Shown piece after piece: positions 16,835 through 26,063 of a stretch of 64,000 nucleotides of DNA. Position 1 is the first letter of the stretch; every line of letters begins with the position of its first letter. A program made the translations under genes and the position numbers. The notes beneath the pieces are model-generated. The model saw nothing but the letters and a program-made list of their open reading frames with translations, had not been told where the DNA came from and did no database searches. The stretch comes from an uncultured Clostridia bacterium (GTDB lineage: Bacteria > Bacillota > Clostridia > Lachnospirales > CAG-274): the NCBI GenBank assembly GCA_947630725.1, contig CANRIS010000001.1, positions 185,446 to 249,445 of the forward strand, read 5' to 3'.

Positions 16835-17824
16835 ATGAATATAAAAAGGCTGTTATTATTGTTTTCGGCTGCTGTCCTTTCGGCGCAGCTTTGTGGGTGT
16901 AAGGGAAACGAAACCGAGATCGACTATTCCGATGCCGAAAACTGGGCGTATTGTGAGAATGACAACACCGACAAAAGCGCCGATGTTTTCTTTGTATGCC
17001 CTACGGTTTATATGGGCAGCGACAGTTTGCATAATATGGAGCTGACCGATGAAAATACAAAGGCAAGCTTTCTTGGCGCAACAAATATGGAAAAGGGCAT
17101 TTATGACGATGACAGCAGGTTTTTTGCGCCCTACTATCGTCAGGCAGGTCTTGATGTTTATACCATGGACGACAGCGAGGCAGAACAATATTTTGAGCTG
17201 GCGTTTGAGGATGTAAAGGATTCTTTTGAATATTATTATGAAAATTATAATGACGGCCGCCCTGTTATACTTGCAGGCTTTTCTCAGGGCGCAGATATGT
17301 GTATAAGGCTTATGAAGGAATGTTTTGATGACGAGGATATGCAGGATAAGCTCATAGCCTGCTATGCCATAGGCTGGCGAATTACCGAGGAAGAAACCGA
17401 GGAGTATCCACAGCTTAAATTTGCGGCAGACGAAAACGATACGGGGGTCATTGTATCCTTTAACAGCGAAGATGAAAGCGTTGACAGCTCTCTTATTATT
17501 CCCGAAGGAACAAAAACCCTCGCAATAAATCCCCTTAATTGGAAAACAGACAGCACCGCTGCGGACAAGGAGCTTAATCTCGGCGCCTGCTTTACAGATT
17601 ATGACGGAAACATCACAAGCGAGATACCTGCCCTTACGGGAGCATATATTGACGATAAAAGAGGGGCTCTGAAGGTCACGGACGTTACTCCCGAAGAATA
17701 TCCTCCTGGACTTGATATATTCGATGACGGCATATATCACCTGTACGACTATCAATTTTTCTATCGCAATCTTGAAAAGAATGTGCAGACAAGAATTGAC
17801 GCATATATGGAAAATCCCGTGTGA
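16835..17824 (+). CDS. DUF3089 alpha/beta-hydrolase lipoprotein
   Basis: A 329-residue protein. A hydrophobic signal (6-19) ends in LCGC with a likely lipidated Cys22, so it should sit on the outer face of the membrane. The mature part shows the DUF3089 pattern: DVFFVCPTVYMG, RFFAPYYRQAGL, and the nucleophile elbow GFSQGAD, whose serine fits a hydrolase triad. The substrate is unknown. I chose ATG 16835 (AAGGAG upstream) because residues from the earlier frame start at 16793 do not belong to a signal peptide. Confidence 0.82.
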   Translation: MNIKRLLLLFSAAVLSAQLCGCKGNETEIDYSDAENWAYCENDNTDKSADVFFVCPTVYMGSDSLHNMELTDENTKASFLGATNMEKGIYDDDSRFFAPYYRQAGLDVYTMDDSEAEQYFELAFEDVKDSFEYYYENYNDGRPVILAGFSQGADMCIRLMKECFDDEDMQDKLIACYAIGWRITEEETEEYPQLKFAADENDTGVIVSFNSEDESVDSSLIIPEGTKTLAINPLNWKTDSTAADKELNLGACFTDYDGNITSEIPALTGAYIDDKRGALKVTDVTPEEYPPGLDIFDDGIYHLYDYQFFYRNLEKNVQTRIDAYMENPV

Positions 17825-17865
17825 GCCTATAAGCCTAACTGAGGCAGCCACATCGTAAAATATTC

Positions 17866-17893
17866 TTGACAGAAGAAATTTATGGTTTATAAT
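17866..17893 (+). promoter_or_regulatory. promoter for the Na+/Ca2+ exchanger gene
   Basis: TTGACA at 17866-17871 and TATAAT at 17888-17893 with a 16-base spacer. A small GCAGG/CCTGC hairpin lies just downstream in the leader; it matches no ion riboswitch that I know. Confidence 0.75.
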
Positions 17894-17994
17894 TATATGG
17901 GCAGGGTCATACGATCGGAGCCTGCTGAATTATTAATTATAAATCATCAATAAATACACTAAATGTTATTTACAGATAATGAAGGGAGAAAATC

Positions 17995-18960
17995 ATGGTA
18001 CTTTTATTTGCGGAATACATCGTTCTTGCAGCGCTGGTAGTGTTTTTTTCGATAAAGCTGTCTTTTTATGTAGACGAGCTTGACAAAAAAACAAATCTTT
18101 CGGGAGCCTTTGTAGGGGGTATAATGCTCGCTGCGGTAACAAGCCTGCCGGAGCTTTTCACCAGTATTACGGCTGTACTCATTGTCGATCAGCCAAATCT
18201 CGTTTTGGGAAACGTACTGGGCAGTGACATTTTCAATCTTATAATTATAGGCCTTTGTATTGTTTTTGCCGCAAGACTCTATACGCAGTCAAATGTTTCA
18301 AAAACACATCTGTATACGCTTGTACTTACTCTGCTTATGTATGGAGCCTGCCTTTATGGGGTCACTCACCAGAACTCCACGATCGACTTAAAAATAATTT
18401 CGGTTGATATTGCTTCGATAGTTATACTTATTATATATATAATAAATGTAACGCTTATTGCCAAGGATGAGGGCGGCGTAAACGAGGAGGAGGCATCGAG
18501 CGACCTCACGCCAAAACAGATATTCATAAGGTTCACTATATTTGCCGTTCTTTTAGTTGCGGTAAGCATACTGCTCACTATGGTGACAGACAGGCTTTCG
18601 GCTGAGCTTGAACTTGGAAAGACCGTTGCGGGCGCAATATTCTTAGGGGTTGCCACTTCGCTGCCTGAGCTTACATCCTCGATCAATCTTGTAAGACTTC
18701 ACAACTTCAACGCCTCCATAGGCAACGTAACGGGAAGCAACATATTCAATTTTATAATACTTGTGTTCGGAGATCTTCTTCTTACAAGAGGAAGTATATA
18801 CTTCTATGAGCCTGCATCGATCATTATTCTGCTGTTCGGTGTAGTCTCCACCTTGCTTGCCATGTTTGTCATGCTTTCAAAAAAATCGGAGGCTCTTGTG
18901 AGGATATTGGGAATAATGATTATAGCCTCATATGTATTTTCGATCGTGCTTTCGATATAA
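17995..18960 (+). CDS. CaCA family sodium/calcium exchanger (YrbG type)
   Basis: A 321-residue membrane protein with about ten hydrophobic segments in two homologous halves. Each half has the alpha-repeat signature: AAVTSLPELFTSITAV followed by GNVLGSDIFNL (near 45-80), and GVATSLPELTSSINLV followed by GNVTGSNIFNF (near 220-255). These repeats form the ion site of cation/Ca2+ exchangers. A short cytoplasmic acidic loop (DEGGVNEEEASSD) joins the halves. It is a single-gene unit with its own promoter and terminator. Confidence 0.93.
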   Translation: MVLLFAEYIVLAALVVFFSIKLSFYVDELDKKTNLSGAFVGGIMLAAVTSLPELFTSITAVLIVDQPNLVLGNVLGSDIFNLIIIGLCIVFAARLYTQSNVSKTHLYTLVLTLLMYGACLYGVTHQNSTIDLKIISVDIASIVILIIYIINVTLIAKDEGGVNEEEASSDLTPKQIFIRFTIFAVLLVAVSILLTMVTDRLSAELELGKTVAGAIFLGVATSLPELTSSINLVRLHNFNASIGNVTGSNIFNFIILVFGDLLLTRGSIYFYEPASIIILLFGVVSTLLAMFVMLSKKSEALVRILGIMIIASYVFSIVLSI

Positions 18961-18999
18961 AGCTACCGACAAAACAAATACACAAAAACACAAAAATAA

Positions 19000-19040
19000 A
19001 AAAAGAACAGAGAGATTTCGGTTTCTCTGTTCTTTTTGAA
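19000..19040. terminator. bidirectional terminator between the exchanger and rpsR
   Basis: GAACAGAGA (19005-19013) pairs with TCTCTGTTC (19024-19032). A-rich and T-rich flanks on the two sides let it end transcription from both converging units. Confidence 0.85.
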
Positions 19041-19045
19041 TTTTT

Positions 19046-19282
19046 TTATTCTGCTACATAGGGAAGAAGGGCAACGTGTCTTGCTCTCTTTACGGCTACG
19101 GTAAGCACTCTCTGATGCTTTGCGCAGTTTCCTGTAATTCTTCTGGGAAGGATCTTGCCTCTCTCGGAAACAAACTTACGCAGTCTCGCCGTATCCTTGT
19201 AGTCGATATGGTTTACATTTTCCGCACAGAAGGCGCAAACACGCTTTTTTCTTCTGCCGCGTCTTTTATTGATCATTACCAT
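19046..19282 (-). CDS. rpsR: 30S ribosomal protein S18
   Basis: A basic protein of 78 residues with the S18 core: [13 protein letters not shown] at the start, [26 protein letters not shown], and [23 protein letters not shown]. It binds S6 on the 30S platform. It keeps the CxFC pair typical of the zinc-type (C+) form. The ATG at 19282 follows AGGAGG. It is the last gene of rpsF-ssb-rpsR. Confidence 0.98.
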   Translation of the reverse strand: MVMINKRRGRRKKRVCAFCAENVNHIDYKDTARLRKFVSERGKILPRRITGNCAKHQRVLTVAVKRARHVALLPYVAE

Positions 19283-19305
19283 TAAAAACGTCCTCCTTAT
19301 TGGAA

Positions 19306-19767
19306 TCAGAACGGCAGATCATCGGGATCTACGCTGTCCTCGACCTGATAAAAACCATCGTCGCTGTTGTTATAGTTATTGGCTCTTGGCTCGGAGGCTG
19401 TGGGAGCCGGAGCAAATCCACTGTTTTCTCTGTAAGAGCTGTTGGCAGCCTTTCTTTCTACAAATTCCGCCTCTTCGACTATAACGTCCGTAGAAACTCT
19501 TCTCTGTCCCTGGCTGTCCTCCCAGTTTCTTACCTGAAGTCTGCCCGATACGCCTATTGACATACCTTTAACAAAATATTTCTGTATAAATTCGCCTGTT
19601 TTGCCGAAAGCAACACAGTTGATAAAGTCGGCATCCGGCTCGCCCTCACGTCTGAAGCGGCGGTTTACGGCCAGAGAAAATCTTGCTATGGCGAGAGGTT
19701 CGGCAGACTGAGAATATCTTGTTTCAGGGTCTCTTGTAAAGCGGCCCACAAGTAAAACCTTATTCAT
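19306..19767 (-). CDS. ssb: single-stranded DNA-binding protein
   Basis: A 153-residue SSB. The OB fold (1-107) opens [18 protein letters not shown] and contains [21 protein letters not shown]. After it comes a Gly/Ala/Asn-rich tail, ending in the acidic tip DPDDLPF that binds replication and repair partners. The gene lies between rpsF and rpsR, the standard bacterial order. It starts 17 bases after rpsF. Confidence 0.98.
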   Translation of the reverse strand: MNKVLLVGRFTRDPETRYSQSAEPLAIARFSLAVNRRFRREGEPDADFINCVAFGKTGEFIQKYFVKGMSIGVSGRLQVRNWEDSQGQRRVSTDVIVEEAEFVERKAANSSYRENSGFAPAPTASEPRANNYNNSDDGFYQVEDSVDPDDLPF

Positions 19768-19784
19768 ATATTCGGCCTCCTAAA

Positions 19785-20072
19785 TTATTCTTCAACCTTT
19801 ACAATAAGATAACGAAGAACATTGTCCATGATTCTCATACGTTTTTCGATCTCAACAGGGGCTTCGGGAGAGCCTGTGAATACAACAAAGTTATAAACAC
19901 CCTCTCTGAGCTTCTGAATTTCATAAGCAAGCCTTCTTTTTCCCCAGTCGTCTACGTTTTCGACTGTGCCGCCGAAACGCTCGATAACCGACTTAACGCC
20001 TTCCTGTGCGTTTGCGTATGCTTCTTCATCCAATGATGGGTTATAAACCACACAAAGCTCGTACTTATTCAT
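19785..20072 (-). CDS. rpsF: 30S ribosomal protein S6
   Basis: A 95-residue S6 protein (MNKYELCVVYNPSLDEEAY, VENVDDWGKRRLAYEIQKLREGVYNFV). It pairs with S18 on the small subunit. The ATG follows AGAAGGAGGTG. The about 80-base leader (GGCGA-AAGA-TCGCC hairpin followed by GG) is where many bacteria carry an S6:S18 autoregulatory RNA; the hairpin is visible, but I cannot confirm the consensus. Confidence 0.98.
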   Translation of the reverse strand: MNKYELCVVYNPSLDEEAYANAQEGVKSVIERFGGTVENVDDWGKRRLAYEIQKLREGVYNFVVFTGSPEAPVEIEKRMRIMDNVLRYLIVKVEE

Positions 20073-20156
20073 TTTTATTACACCTCCTTCTGGACTTTGG
20101 CCCTTTCCTCATGAAAGAGCAAGGATTCCGGCGATCTTTCGCCACTACAAAGACAT

Positions 20157-20185
20157 ATTTTACCACATCAAAAATATAATTGCAA
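20157..20185 (-). promoter_or_regulatory. promoter for rpsF-ssb-rpsR
   Basis: On the minus strand TTGCAA (20185-20180), 17 bases, then TAAAAT (20162-20157). Confidence 0.65.
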
Positions 20186-20250
20186 GGTTTTTTTTATAAA
20201 TTCTTAAGGTTTTGCAAAAAAGTTCGGTTATAAAGCCGGATATAATCCAT

Positions 20251-20304
20251 AAAAAATTTGCGGCAAATAGCAGCGTCTGATGTGGAGCGCCGCCGTTTGC
20301 CGCA
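20251..20304 (-). terminator. terminator after the copper-amine-oxidase-N-domain gene
   Basis: On the minus strand TGCGGCAAA (20304-20296) can pair with TTTGCCGCA (20267-20259), followed by AATTTTTT. The stem is perfect, but the loop is 28 bases. Confidence 0.55.
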
Positions 20305-20354
20305 GTTTTAATGTTATGATGACTTGTGTGTGGCAGAACCTTGACTTTGTTATA

Positions 20355-21599
20355 TCAAGGGTTGTCTATTTTTGTCGTGCCAAGCAGCTTACTTATTTCT
20401 CCCGTGTCAAGGTTTGCGGTGTATTCCGACTTTGTTTCGGCATCATCGCTGCCATACAGAGTTTCATGGGTAGTTTCGGAGATCGATGCCACCGAGCCGT
20501 CAAGGGTGACCTCACAGCTTTTATAGAAATTGTAGGGTACTTCAAAAAGCTTCTGGGGAGGGTTGTCATATATCTTTTTGGCATCCTCTGCATAGTCCTC
20601 AACAAAATCGTCTGCGGCCTGCTTTGCGGCTTTTTCAAGCTCCTCGTTGAGCTTGGCTATTTCCTCGGATTCTCCCGAAAAAACAGGGTATTGGGCTGCC
20701 GCATATATATAATTGGCTCCGTCATCGGCCTTTTTTTCGGCTGTGTATTCTTCAATGGTGTATGCCTCATCGGCCTTTTCGGCGTCCTCTGCCGCCTTTA
20801 TGTCCTCGGACAGCTTATCCATGGCATTGAGAAAGTTATCATCTATTTTAGCTCCGTTCATAATGCCGTAGCTTGCTTCATAAAAGGTTTCATCGTCCGC
20901 AAGATATTTCAGGGACAATATACCCGAATCGTTTTCGGTTATGCTGCACTTTATATTCAGGCTCTTCTTGTCGCCATCATAGCTGTCAAGTGTCTTATCT
21001 ACAACCTCGAAAATATCGTTGTATATATTTTCGTTAAGGGTCTTTGCCATTGTATAGTCGGACGTTACGCTTGGATATTCAAAATCAATATAAAAGCCTG
21101 TGTCCATATTGTCCCCGCCGCTCTGGAGCATTTCATATTCCACGCTTGAAGGAGCCTCGTCTGTTTCGGGAGTGTTGATCGTCACGGTTTTTGTTTCTCC
21201 GTCCCATTCTACCTCGGCGCCTATGCCCTCCGAAAGCACTCTGAGAGGAACCATCGTCCTGCCGTTCATTATTTTTGCAGGCACATCGCTCTCAACGGAC
21301 ATTCCGTCTCCGAGAACAACCTCCGTGCTGTCAATATGTATGCCTACCGTAAGCTGTCCCAGACTTGCCTCGCAAAGCTTTACGTCTGAAAACCACTTCA
21401 CCTCTGCACCCATTTTTTCAAACACAGCTCTGAAAGGCACAAGTGTCCTGCCGTTTTCTATAACGGGGCTTTGGTCGCCTTCAAAGCTTACTTCCTCGCC
21501 GTCTACTATGATTTTTATATCATCGCTGCCATATGCGTTCATTGCAGGCATAGCGGCAATCATAGCAAGACAAACAACCGAACCGAATAATCTTTTCAT
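20355..21599 (-). CDS. secreted protein with copper amine oxidase N-terminal domain
   Basis: A 414-residue exported protein. It has a signal peptide at 1-24 (ends NAYGS). Residues 27-145 hold two stalk-like repeats of the copper amine oxidase N-domain (VIENGRTLVPFRAVFEKMGAEVKW and IMNGRTMVPLRVLSEGIGAEVEW). Such domains are common on clostridial surface proteins and are not catalytic alone. The rest (165-414) has the look of an RsiV/DUF4163-type extracytoplasmic domain and an acidic helical stretch (275-345), but that match is tentative. The ATG follows AAAGGAGGATA. It is a single-gene unit. Confidence 0.82.
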   Translation of the reverse strand: MKRLFGSVVCLAMIAAMPAMNAYGSDDIKIIVDGEEVSFEGDQSPVIENGRTLVPFRAVFEKMGAEVKWFSDVKLCEASLGQLTVGIHIDSTEVVLGDGMSVESDVPAKIMNGRTMVPLRVLSEGIGAEVEWDGETKTVTINTPETDEAPSSVEYEMLQSGGDNMDTGFYIDFEYPSVTSDYTMAKTLNENIYNDIFEVVDKTLDSYDGDKKSLNIKCSITENDSGILSLKYLADDETFYEASYGIMNGAKIDDNFLNAMDKLSEDIKAAEDAEKADEAYTIEEYTAEKKADDGANYIYAAAQYPVFSGESEEIAKLNEELEKAAKQAADDFVEDYAEDAKKIYDNPPQKLFEVPYNFYKSCEVTLDGSVASISETTHETLYGSDDAETKSEYTANLDTGEISKLLGTTKIDNP

Positions 21600-21837
21600 A
21601 TTTTGTATCCTCCTTTATTAATACTTGATACCGATGATGTATAAATTTCTCCTCATATACAGCCGGTGTATTTAATGCCGCCGTTTTTTTGGAGATAATA
21701 TCGGCATTTCCTTATGTATTATATCATAATTTTGTTTCAAATAAAATAAATTTACATTAAAAATTTTTGTTTTTTATGATTGCAGACCAACGCTTTTGAA
21801 GATACTCTTTTCTCGGGCGGTGAAAGTCAAACGTCCA

Positions 21838-21877
21838 TAAAAAAACATCCGTTTTTCGGTATGACAAAAAACGGATG
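21838..21877 (-). terminator. terminator after the SpoVB/MurJ-type gene
   Basis: Read on the minus strand, CATCCGTTTTTTG and CGAAAAACGGATG form a long stem followed by seven T residues. Confidence 0.88.
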
Positions 21878-21899
21878 CGGTATTAAAAATATTCTGATG

Positions 21900-23525
21900 T
21901 CAGTCTATAAGGTTGAATTTTTCAAGCGCCGAGACTATTTTTCCGCCCATAGGCAAAAGAGCCATATCCTCTCTCTTGAATCCTCTCATAAGCGCCATTG
22001 CCACAACAAAAACTATAACAGCGGCAAGAATGGCTATGACGGTACAGACCGAATTGAACGGAAGTATTATATACAGTCCCTTATATATTCCCAGACAGCA
22101 CACTCCCATAATCAAGGAGGCCGCGAGGGGCTTGAAAAGTATCGAGCCGAAATCGAATTTTATGCCTGTGGCTTTTCTGAGAGCGCCCATATTAAGCACA
22201 GCCGCCACAGCGTAGCATACTATCGTGCTTATTACCGCTCCCTTGACGTTTATTGCAGGAATGGAAATAAGAACAAAGTTGAGAGGTATCTTGCACAAAG
22301 CTCCAGCAAGGGCGTTGAGCGCAGGTATCTGAACCTTGCCTATTCCTTGAAGAATGCCCGTCTCTATCTGTGACAGTGCAAGAAAAATAATACTTATGGC
22401 ACCTATCGCAAGAAGTCCGCCTCCCTCCGGAAATCTCGGGAACAAAAGCTTCAGAATAGGGCTTGCCAAGGCTCCCATACCTATGGCAGCAGGAATCGAA
22501 ATTATCATAGTGAGCCTGAGAGATGTGTTCACCTTTGATCTGACCGCAGCCTTATCCTTTATGGCGATGCTTGCCGCTATGTTGGGAAGAACGGCAGTTG
22601 ACAGAGCCGTTGATATGGAAACGGGCAGAGTTGTAAGGGTAACGTACTTTCCCGTCAGCTGTCCATAGAGAGCGTCTGCCTGTTCGGGAGAAAAGGCTCC
22701 GCTTGCGGCAAGTCTTGACATAACCATTTTCATATCTATAAGATTTGTCATTGAAAATATGGCTGTTCCCGTTATTATGGGGACGGCTGTTTTAAAGAGC
22801 CTTATGGCGATGCTTTTGCGTGACTCGCAGGTATAATCCCTCCTGTCGGAGGAAAAAACGCCGCTGTAGTTTTTTTTCGTTGCCATAAAATATATCATTA
22901 TGGTAACAAGTCCTGCGAAAGCGCCTATGCCCGTACCCATTGTGCCGCCTGCGGCTCCCAGTTCGAGACCGGCTCCTATAAGCAGCCACGCAAGATATAC
23001 CGAGAAAAATGCGTTGAACACCTGCTCCACGACCTGGGATACGGCGGTGGGGACAGTGGTGTTAAGCCCCTGAAACCAACCTCTGTAAACCGACATAACT
23101 GCGCATATGAACACAGTAGGCGCAAGGCTTATGAGACAATAGGTGCTTCTGGGGCTGCTCACAAGTTCCGCCAGTCTCTGCGCTCCGAAAAACATTATGG
23201 CTGTGCCTGCAAGACCCAAAAGTCCTGCCACAAAGAGAGACACTCTGAATATTCTTTTTGCGTTTTCAAATTCTCCCAGAGCCATTTTTTCCGAAATCAT
23301 CTTTGAGATCGCCGCAGGCAGTCCCGATGAGCTGAGTATGAGAAAAAAGGTATATATATAATAGCCTGCCGAATATATGCCGTTTCCCTCATCGCCTATC
23401 ATATTTGTGAGAGGCACCCTATATGCAAACCCCAGTATCCTCACTATTATGCCTGCCGCAGCAAGTATAACGGCCTGTTTTACAAAGGAGCCTCTGAATC
23501 TCTTGTTTGTATTGTTATTTCCCAT
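21900..23525 (-). CDS. polysaccharide/lipid-linked precursor flippase (SpoVB/MurJ-like, MOP superfamily)
   Basis: A membrane protein of about 541 residues with 14 likely helices. The N-terminus FVKQAVILAAAGIIVRILGFAYRVPLTNMIGDEGNGIY is the pattern of the SpoVB/YtgP (Amj/MurJ-related) branch, which carries lipid II or other undecaprenyl-linked sugars across the membrane, often for spore cortex or wall synthesis. I start it at ATG 23525; a GTG at 23534 is also in frame. It lies 33 bases after typA (24 by the alternative start) on the same strand. Confidence 0.9.
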   Translation of the reverse strand: MGNNNTNKRFRGSFVKQAVILAAAGIIVRILGFAYRVPLTNMIGDEGNGIYSAGYYIYTFFLILSSSGLPAAISKMISEKMALGEFENAKRIFRVSLFVAGLLGLAGTAIMFFGAQRLAELVSSPRSTYCLISLAPTVFICAVMSVYRGWFQGLNTTVPTAVSQVVEQVFNAFFSVYLAWLLIGAGLELGAAGGTMGTGIGAFAGLVTIMIYFMATKKNYSGVFSSDRRDYTCESRKSIAIRLFKTAVPIITGTAIFSMTNLIDMKMVMSRLAASGAFSPEQADALYGQLTGKYVTLTTLPVSISTALSTAVLPNIAASIAIKDKAAVRSKVNTSLRLTMIISIPAAIGMGALASPILKLLFPRFPEGGGLLAIGAISIIFLALSQIETGILQGIGKVQIPALNALAGALCKIPLNFVLISIPAINVKGAVISTIVCYAVAAVLNMGALRKATGIKFDFGSILFKPLAASLIMGVCCLGIYKGLYIILPFNSVCTVIAILAAVIVFVVAMALMRGFKREDMALLPMGGKIVSALEKFNLID

Positions 23526-23558
23526 AAAAATCACAACCTATATTCTTTAAAGAGGACT

Positions 23559-25394
23559 TTATTTTCTGTGAGCCTTTCTTCTTGCTACAGGGTCAAGAAG
23601 TCTCTTTCGTATGCGAAGGCTCTGGGGAGTGACCTCCACAAGCTCGTCCTCGGAGATAAAGTCTATGCACTGTTCAAGGCTCATATTTATATGCGGAACA
23701 AGCTTAAGCGCTTCGTCCGAGCCTGCCGCTCTCGTGTTTGTAAGCTGCTTTCTCTTGCAGACGTTCACCTCGATGTCGCCTGAGCGTGAGTGTCTGCCAA
23801 CGACCATACCGCCATATACCCTTACGCCGGGGCCTATAAACAGATCGCCTCTCTCCTGCGCGTTGAAAAGTCCGTATGTAATGGACTCTCCCGACTCAAA
23901 GGCTATAAGCGAACCCTGGGTTCTCGAAAGTATTTCGCCCTTGTAGGGTTCATACCCTGCGAACAGAGTGTTCATTATGCCCGTTCCTCTCGTGTCTGTG
24001 AGAAATTCGTTTCTGTAGCCTATAAGTCCCCTTGACGGTATGCTGAATTCTATTCTGGTATAGCCGTCCTGAGATGGCGCCATATTAGTCATTTCGCCAT
24101 GCCTTGTGCCGAGCTTTTCTATAACGGCTCCCACATACTCTTCGGGAACGTCTATCGTCACAAGCTCCATAGGCTCGGTTTTTTTGCCGTTTTCTTCTCT
24201 GAAAAGCACCTCGGGACGGGACACCTGAAACTCATAGCCCTCTCTTCTCATTGTTTCGATAAGTATCGAAAGGTGAAGCTCTCCTCTGCCCGACACCTTA
24301 TAGGCTTCCGCCACATCGGTTTCTTCGACCCTCAGAGACACGTCCGTATTAAGCTCCTTGAAAAGTCTTTCTCTCAGGTGACGGCTCGTGACAAACTTGC
24401 CCTCCTGTCCCGCAAAGGGGCTGTCGTTTACGCTGAAGGTCATAGAAAGCGTAGGCTCCGAAATTTTGTTGTATTCCATAGGCTTGGGATCCGCCGCCGA
24501 TGTGATGGTGTCGCCTATGTGTATTTCGGGCATTCCCGATACGGCTACGATCGCTCCCACAGTGGCATCTTTTATTTCTATTCTTTCAAGTCCCTCAAAC
24601 TCATAGAGCTTTGTTACCTTTATTTTTTCCATCTTTTCGGGATCGTGGTGGTTTACTATTGCGACTTCGTCCCCTACCCTTATGATGCCGTTTTCTACCT
24701 TGCCTATGCCGATTTTGCCCACATATTCGTTATAGTCGATAGTGGTGACAAGGATCTGCAAAGCCGCCTCGTCATCGCCTTCGGGGGCTGGTATATGCTC
24801 TACTATGGTGTCAAAGAGAGCCTTCATATCATCGGCGTTCATGGCGGACTCAAAGTCAAGCCCTGCCTTTCCCTCCTTTGCCGATGCAAACACAAACGGA
24901 GAGTCAAGCTGGTCGTCATTTGCGTCAAGCTCTATAAAGAGATCAAGCACCTCGTCCACGACCTCATCGGGGCGAGCCTCGGGACGGTCTATCTTGTTTA
25001 TGCACACAACAACGGGCAGACCGAGAGACAGAGCATTTTTAAGCACAAACTTTGTCTGGGGCATGGCTCCCTCAAATGCGTCCACCACAAGCACCACTCC
25101 GTTGACCATCTTAAGCACACGCTCGACCTCTCCTCCGAAATCGGCGTGTCCCGGTGTGTCCACTATATTTATCTTTACATCGTCATAATATACGGAGGTA
25201 TTTTTTGAAAGTATGGTTATGCCTCTTTCTCTCTCTATGTCGCCCGAATCCATTATCCTCTCTCTTATGACCTGATTTGAGCGGAATGTGCCGCTCTGCT
25301 TCAAAAGCTCGTCAACGAGGGTGGTTTTTCCGTGATCGACATGGGCAATTATGGCGATATTTCTTATATCCTCTTTTTTCTGAAACATATACAT
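23559..25394 (-). CDS. typA: ribosome-associated GTPase TypA/BipA
   Basis: A 611-residue translational GTPase. The G domain shows IAHVDHGKTTLVDELL (G1), the RERGITI switch (G2), DTPGHADFGGEVERVL (G3), NKIDRPEARP (G4) and SAKEG (G5). EF-G-like domains III and V and the BipA C-terminal domain with its basic end (RKRLLDPVARRKAHRK) follow. It helps ribosome assembly and stress growth. The start could be ATG 25394 or ATG 25388; the second is spaced better from AGAGAG. Confidence 0.97.
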   Translation of the reverse strand: MYMFQKKEDIRNIAIIAHVDHGKTTLVDELLKQSGTFRSNQVIRERIMDSGDIERERGITILSKNTSVYYDDVKINIVDTPGHADFGGEVERVLKMVNGVVLVVDAFEGAMPQTKFVLKNALSLGLPVVVCINKIDRPEARPDEVVDEVLDLFIELDANDDQLDSPFVFASAKEGKAGLDFESAMNADDMKALFDTIVEHIPAPEGDDEAALQILVTTIDYNEYVGKIGIGKVENGIIRVGDEVAIVNHHDPEKMEKIKVTKLYEFEGLERIEIKDATVGAIVAVSGMPEIHIGDTITSAADPKPMEYNKISEPTLSMTFSVNDSPFAGQEGKFVTSRHLRERLFKELNTDVSLRVEETDVAEAYKVSGRGELHLSILIETMRREGYEFQVSRPEVLFREENGKKTEPMELVTIDVPEEYVGAVIEKLGTRHGEMTNMAPSQDGYTRIEFSIPSRGLIGYRNEFLTDTRGTGIMNTLFAGYEPYKGEILSRTQGSLIAFESGESITYGLFNAQERGDLFIGPGVRVYGGMVVGRHSRSGDIEVNVCKRKQLTNTRAAGSDEALKLVPHINMSLEQCIDFISEDELVEVTPQSLRIRKRLLDPVARRKAHRK

Positions 25395-25495
25395 CTCTCT
25401 TTTCTTTGGGATCGGGGCTGTCGTTTGTCCGCAGAAAATCCCTCAATATGATCTGTAGGCTAAAACATTGACCCCTCTATATAATAATCTAAAAT

Positions 25496-25524
25496 ATTGT
25501 AACATAACGTAAAATTTTTTTCAA
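25496..25524 (-). promoter_or_regulatory. promoter for typA
   Basis: On the minus strand TTGAAA (25524-25519), 17 bases, TACAAT (25501-25496), about 100 bases before typA. Confidence 0.65.
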
Positions 25525-25600
25525 CATAAAATATGTCTTATTTATCCACAAAATTTAATGTCCTTAAGAAAAATTTTTATAAAATAATTCCAAAAAGCTA

Positions 25601-25629
25601 TTGACAAGGGGCGGCGTTATAAGTATAAT
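25601..25629 (+). promoter_or_regulatory. promoter of the GntR-ABC operon
   Basis: Perfect TTGACA (25601-25606), 17-base spacer, perfect TATAAT (25624-25629), just upstream of the repeat-rich operator. Confidence 0.9.
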
Positions 25630-25636
25630 AAGTGTA

Positions 25637-25662
25637 TGAACACAGTTAGTACAGTTAGTTCA
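25637..25662 (+). promoter_or_regulatory. likely operator of the YtrA-like regulator
   Basis: Tandem ACAGTTAGT repeats (25642-25650 and 25651-25659) are framed by TGAAC (25637-25641) and GTTCA (25658-25662). The site covers the expected transcription start and ends just before the ribosome site, so a bound repressor would block the operon. That the GntR protein binds here is inference. Confidence 0.55.
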
Positions 25663-25679
25663 CATAGGAGGTGATATTT

Positions 25680-26063
25680 TTGATTATAATAGACTATAAG
25701 GACAAGCGTCCCATTTTTGAACAAGTTACCGAAAGAATGAAAAGGCTCATATGCAGCGGAGCCCTGGAGCCCGAAAGCAAGCTGCCCTCCGTCAGAGCCC
25801 TGGCGGTTGACCTGTCCATAAACCCTAACACTATATCCAGATCCTATCACGAGCTTGAAAACGAAGGCTATATATATACCGTAAAGGGTATAGGCTGCTT
25901 TGTGGCTGCCGAAAAGGATATTCACAGGCTTAAAAACATCCGTTTCAGAGACGACCTCAAGGAAATTGTACATAACGGATCAAGTCAGGGCTTTTCCCGC
26001 GAAGAAATGACAGCTCTTGTGGAGGAGGTAATAAAGGAGGTATATAATTATGATAAAGCTTAA
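25680..26063 (+). CDS. GntR family regulator, YtrA subfamily
   Basis: A 127-residue protein. The N-terminal winged helix (IFEQVTERMKRLICSGALEPESKLPSVRALAVDLSINPNTISRSYHELENEGY, about 10-65) is followed by a short C-terminal dimer helix pair. This is the YtrA form that controls adjacent ABC transporters. I chose TTG 25680, nine bases after AGGAGG, because MIIIDYKDKRPIFEQV is the common family start; GTG 25671 overlaps the ribosome site. It overlaps the ATPase gene by 14 bases. Confidence 0.93.
   Translation: MIIIDYKDKRPIFEQVTERMKRLICSGALEPESKLPSVRALAVDLSINPNTISRSYHELENEGYIYTVKGIGCFVAAEKDIHRLKNIRFRDDLKEIVHNGSSQGFSREEMTALVEEVIKEVYNYDKA

Noticed and set aside
16856..17851. Open frame of 331 codons opposite the DUF3089 gene
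   Set aside because: The plus-strand gene has a promoter, ribosome site, signal peptide and family motifs; the antisense frame has none.
17899..17929. Leader hairpin of the Ca2+ exchanger as a manganese (yybP-ykoY) or magnesium riboswitch
   Set aside because: Only a five-pair stem is visible; the conserved yybP-ykoY loops are absent.
20280..21149. Open frame of 289 codons opposite the copper-amine-oxidase-N-domain gene
   Set aside because: It is antisense to a gene with a clear signal peptide and domain, and it begins in a terminator region.
24099..25208. Long open frame (369 codons) opposite typA
   Set aside because: TypA is certain on the other strand; the antisense frame is a by-product of codon bias and has no ribosome site or known domain.
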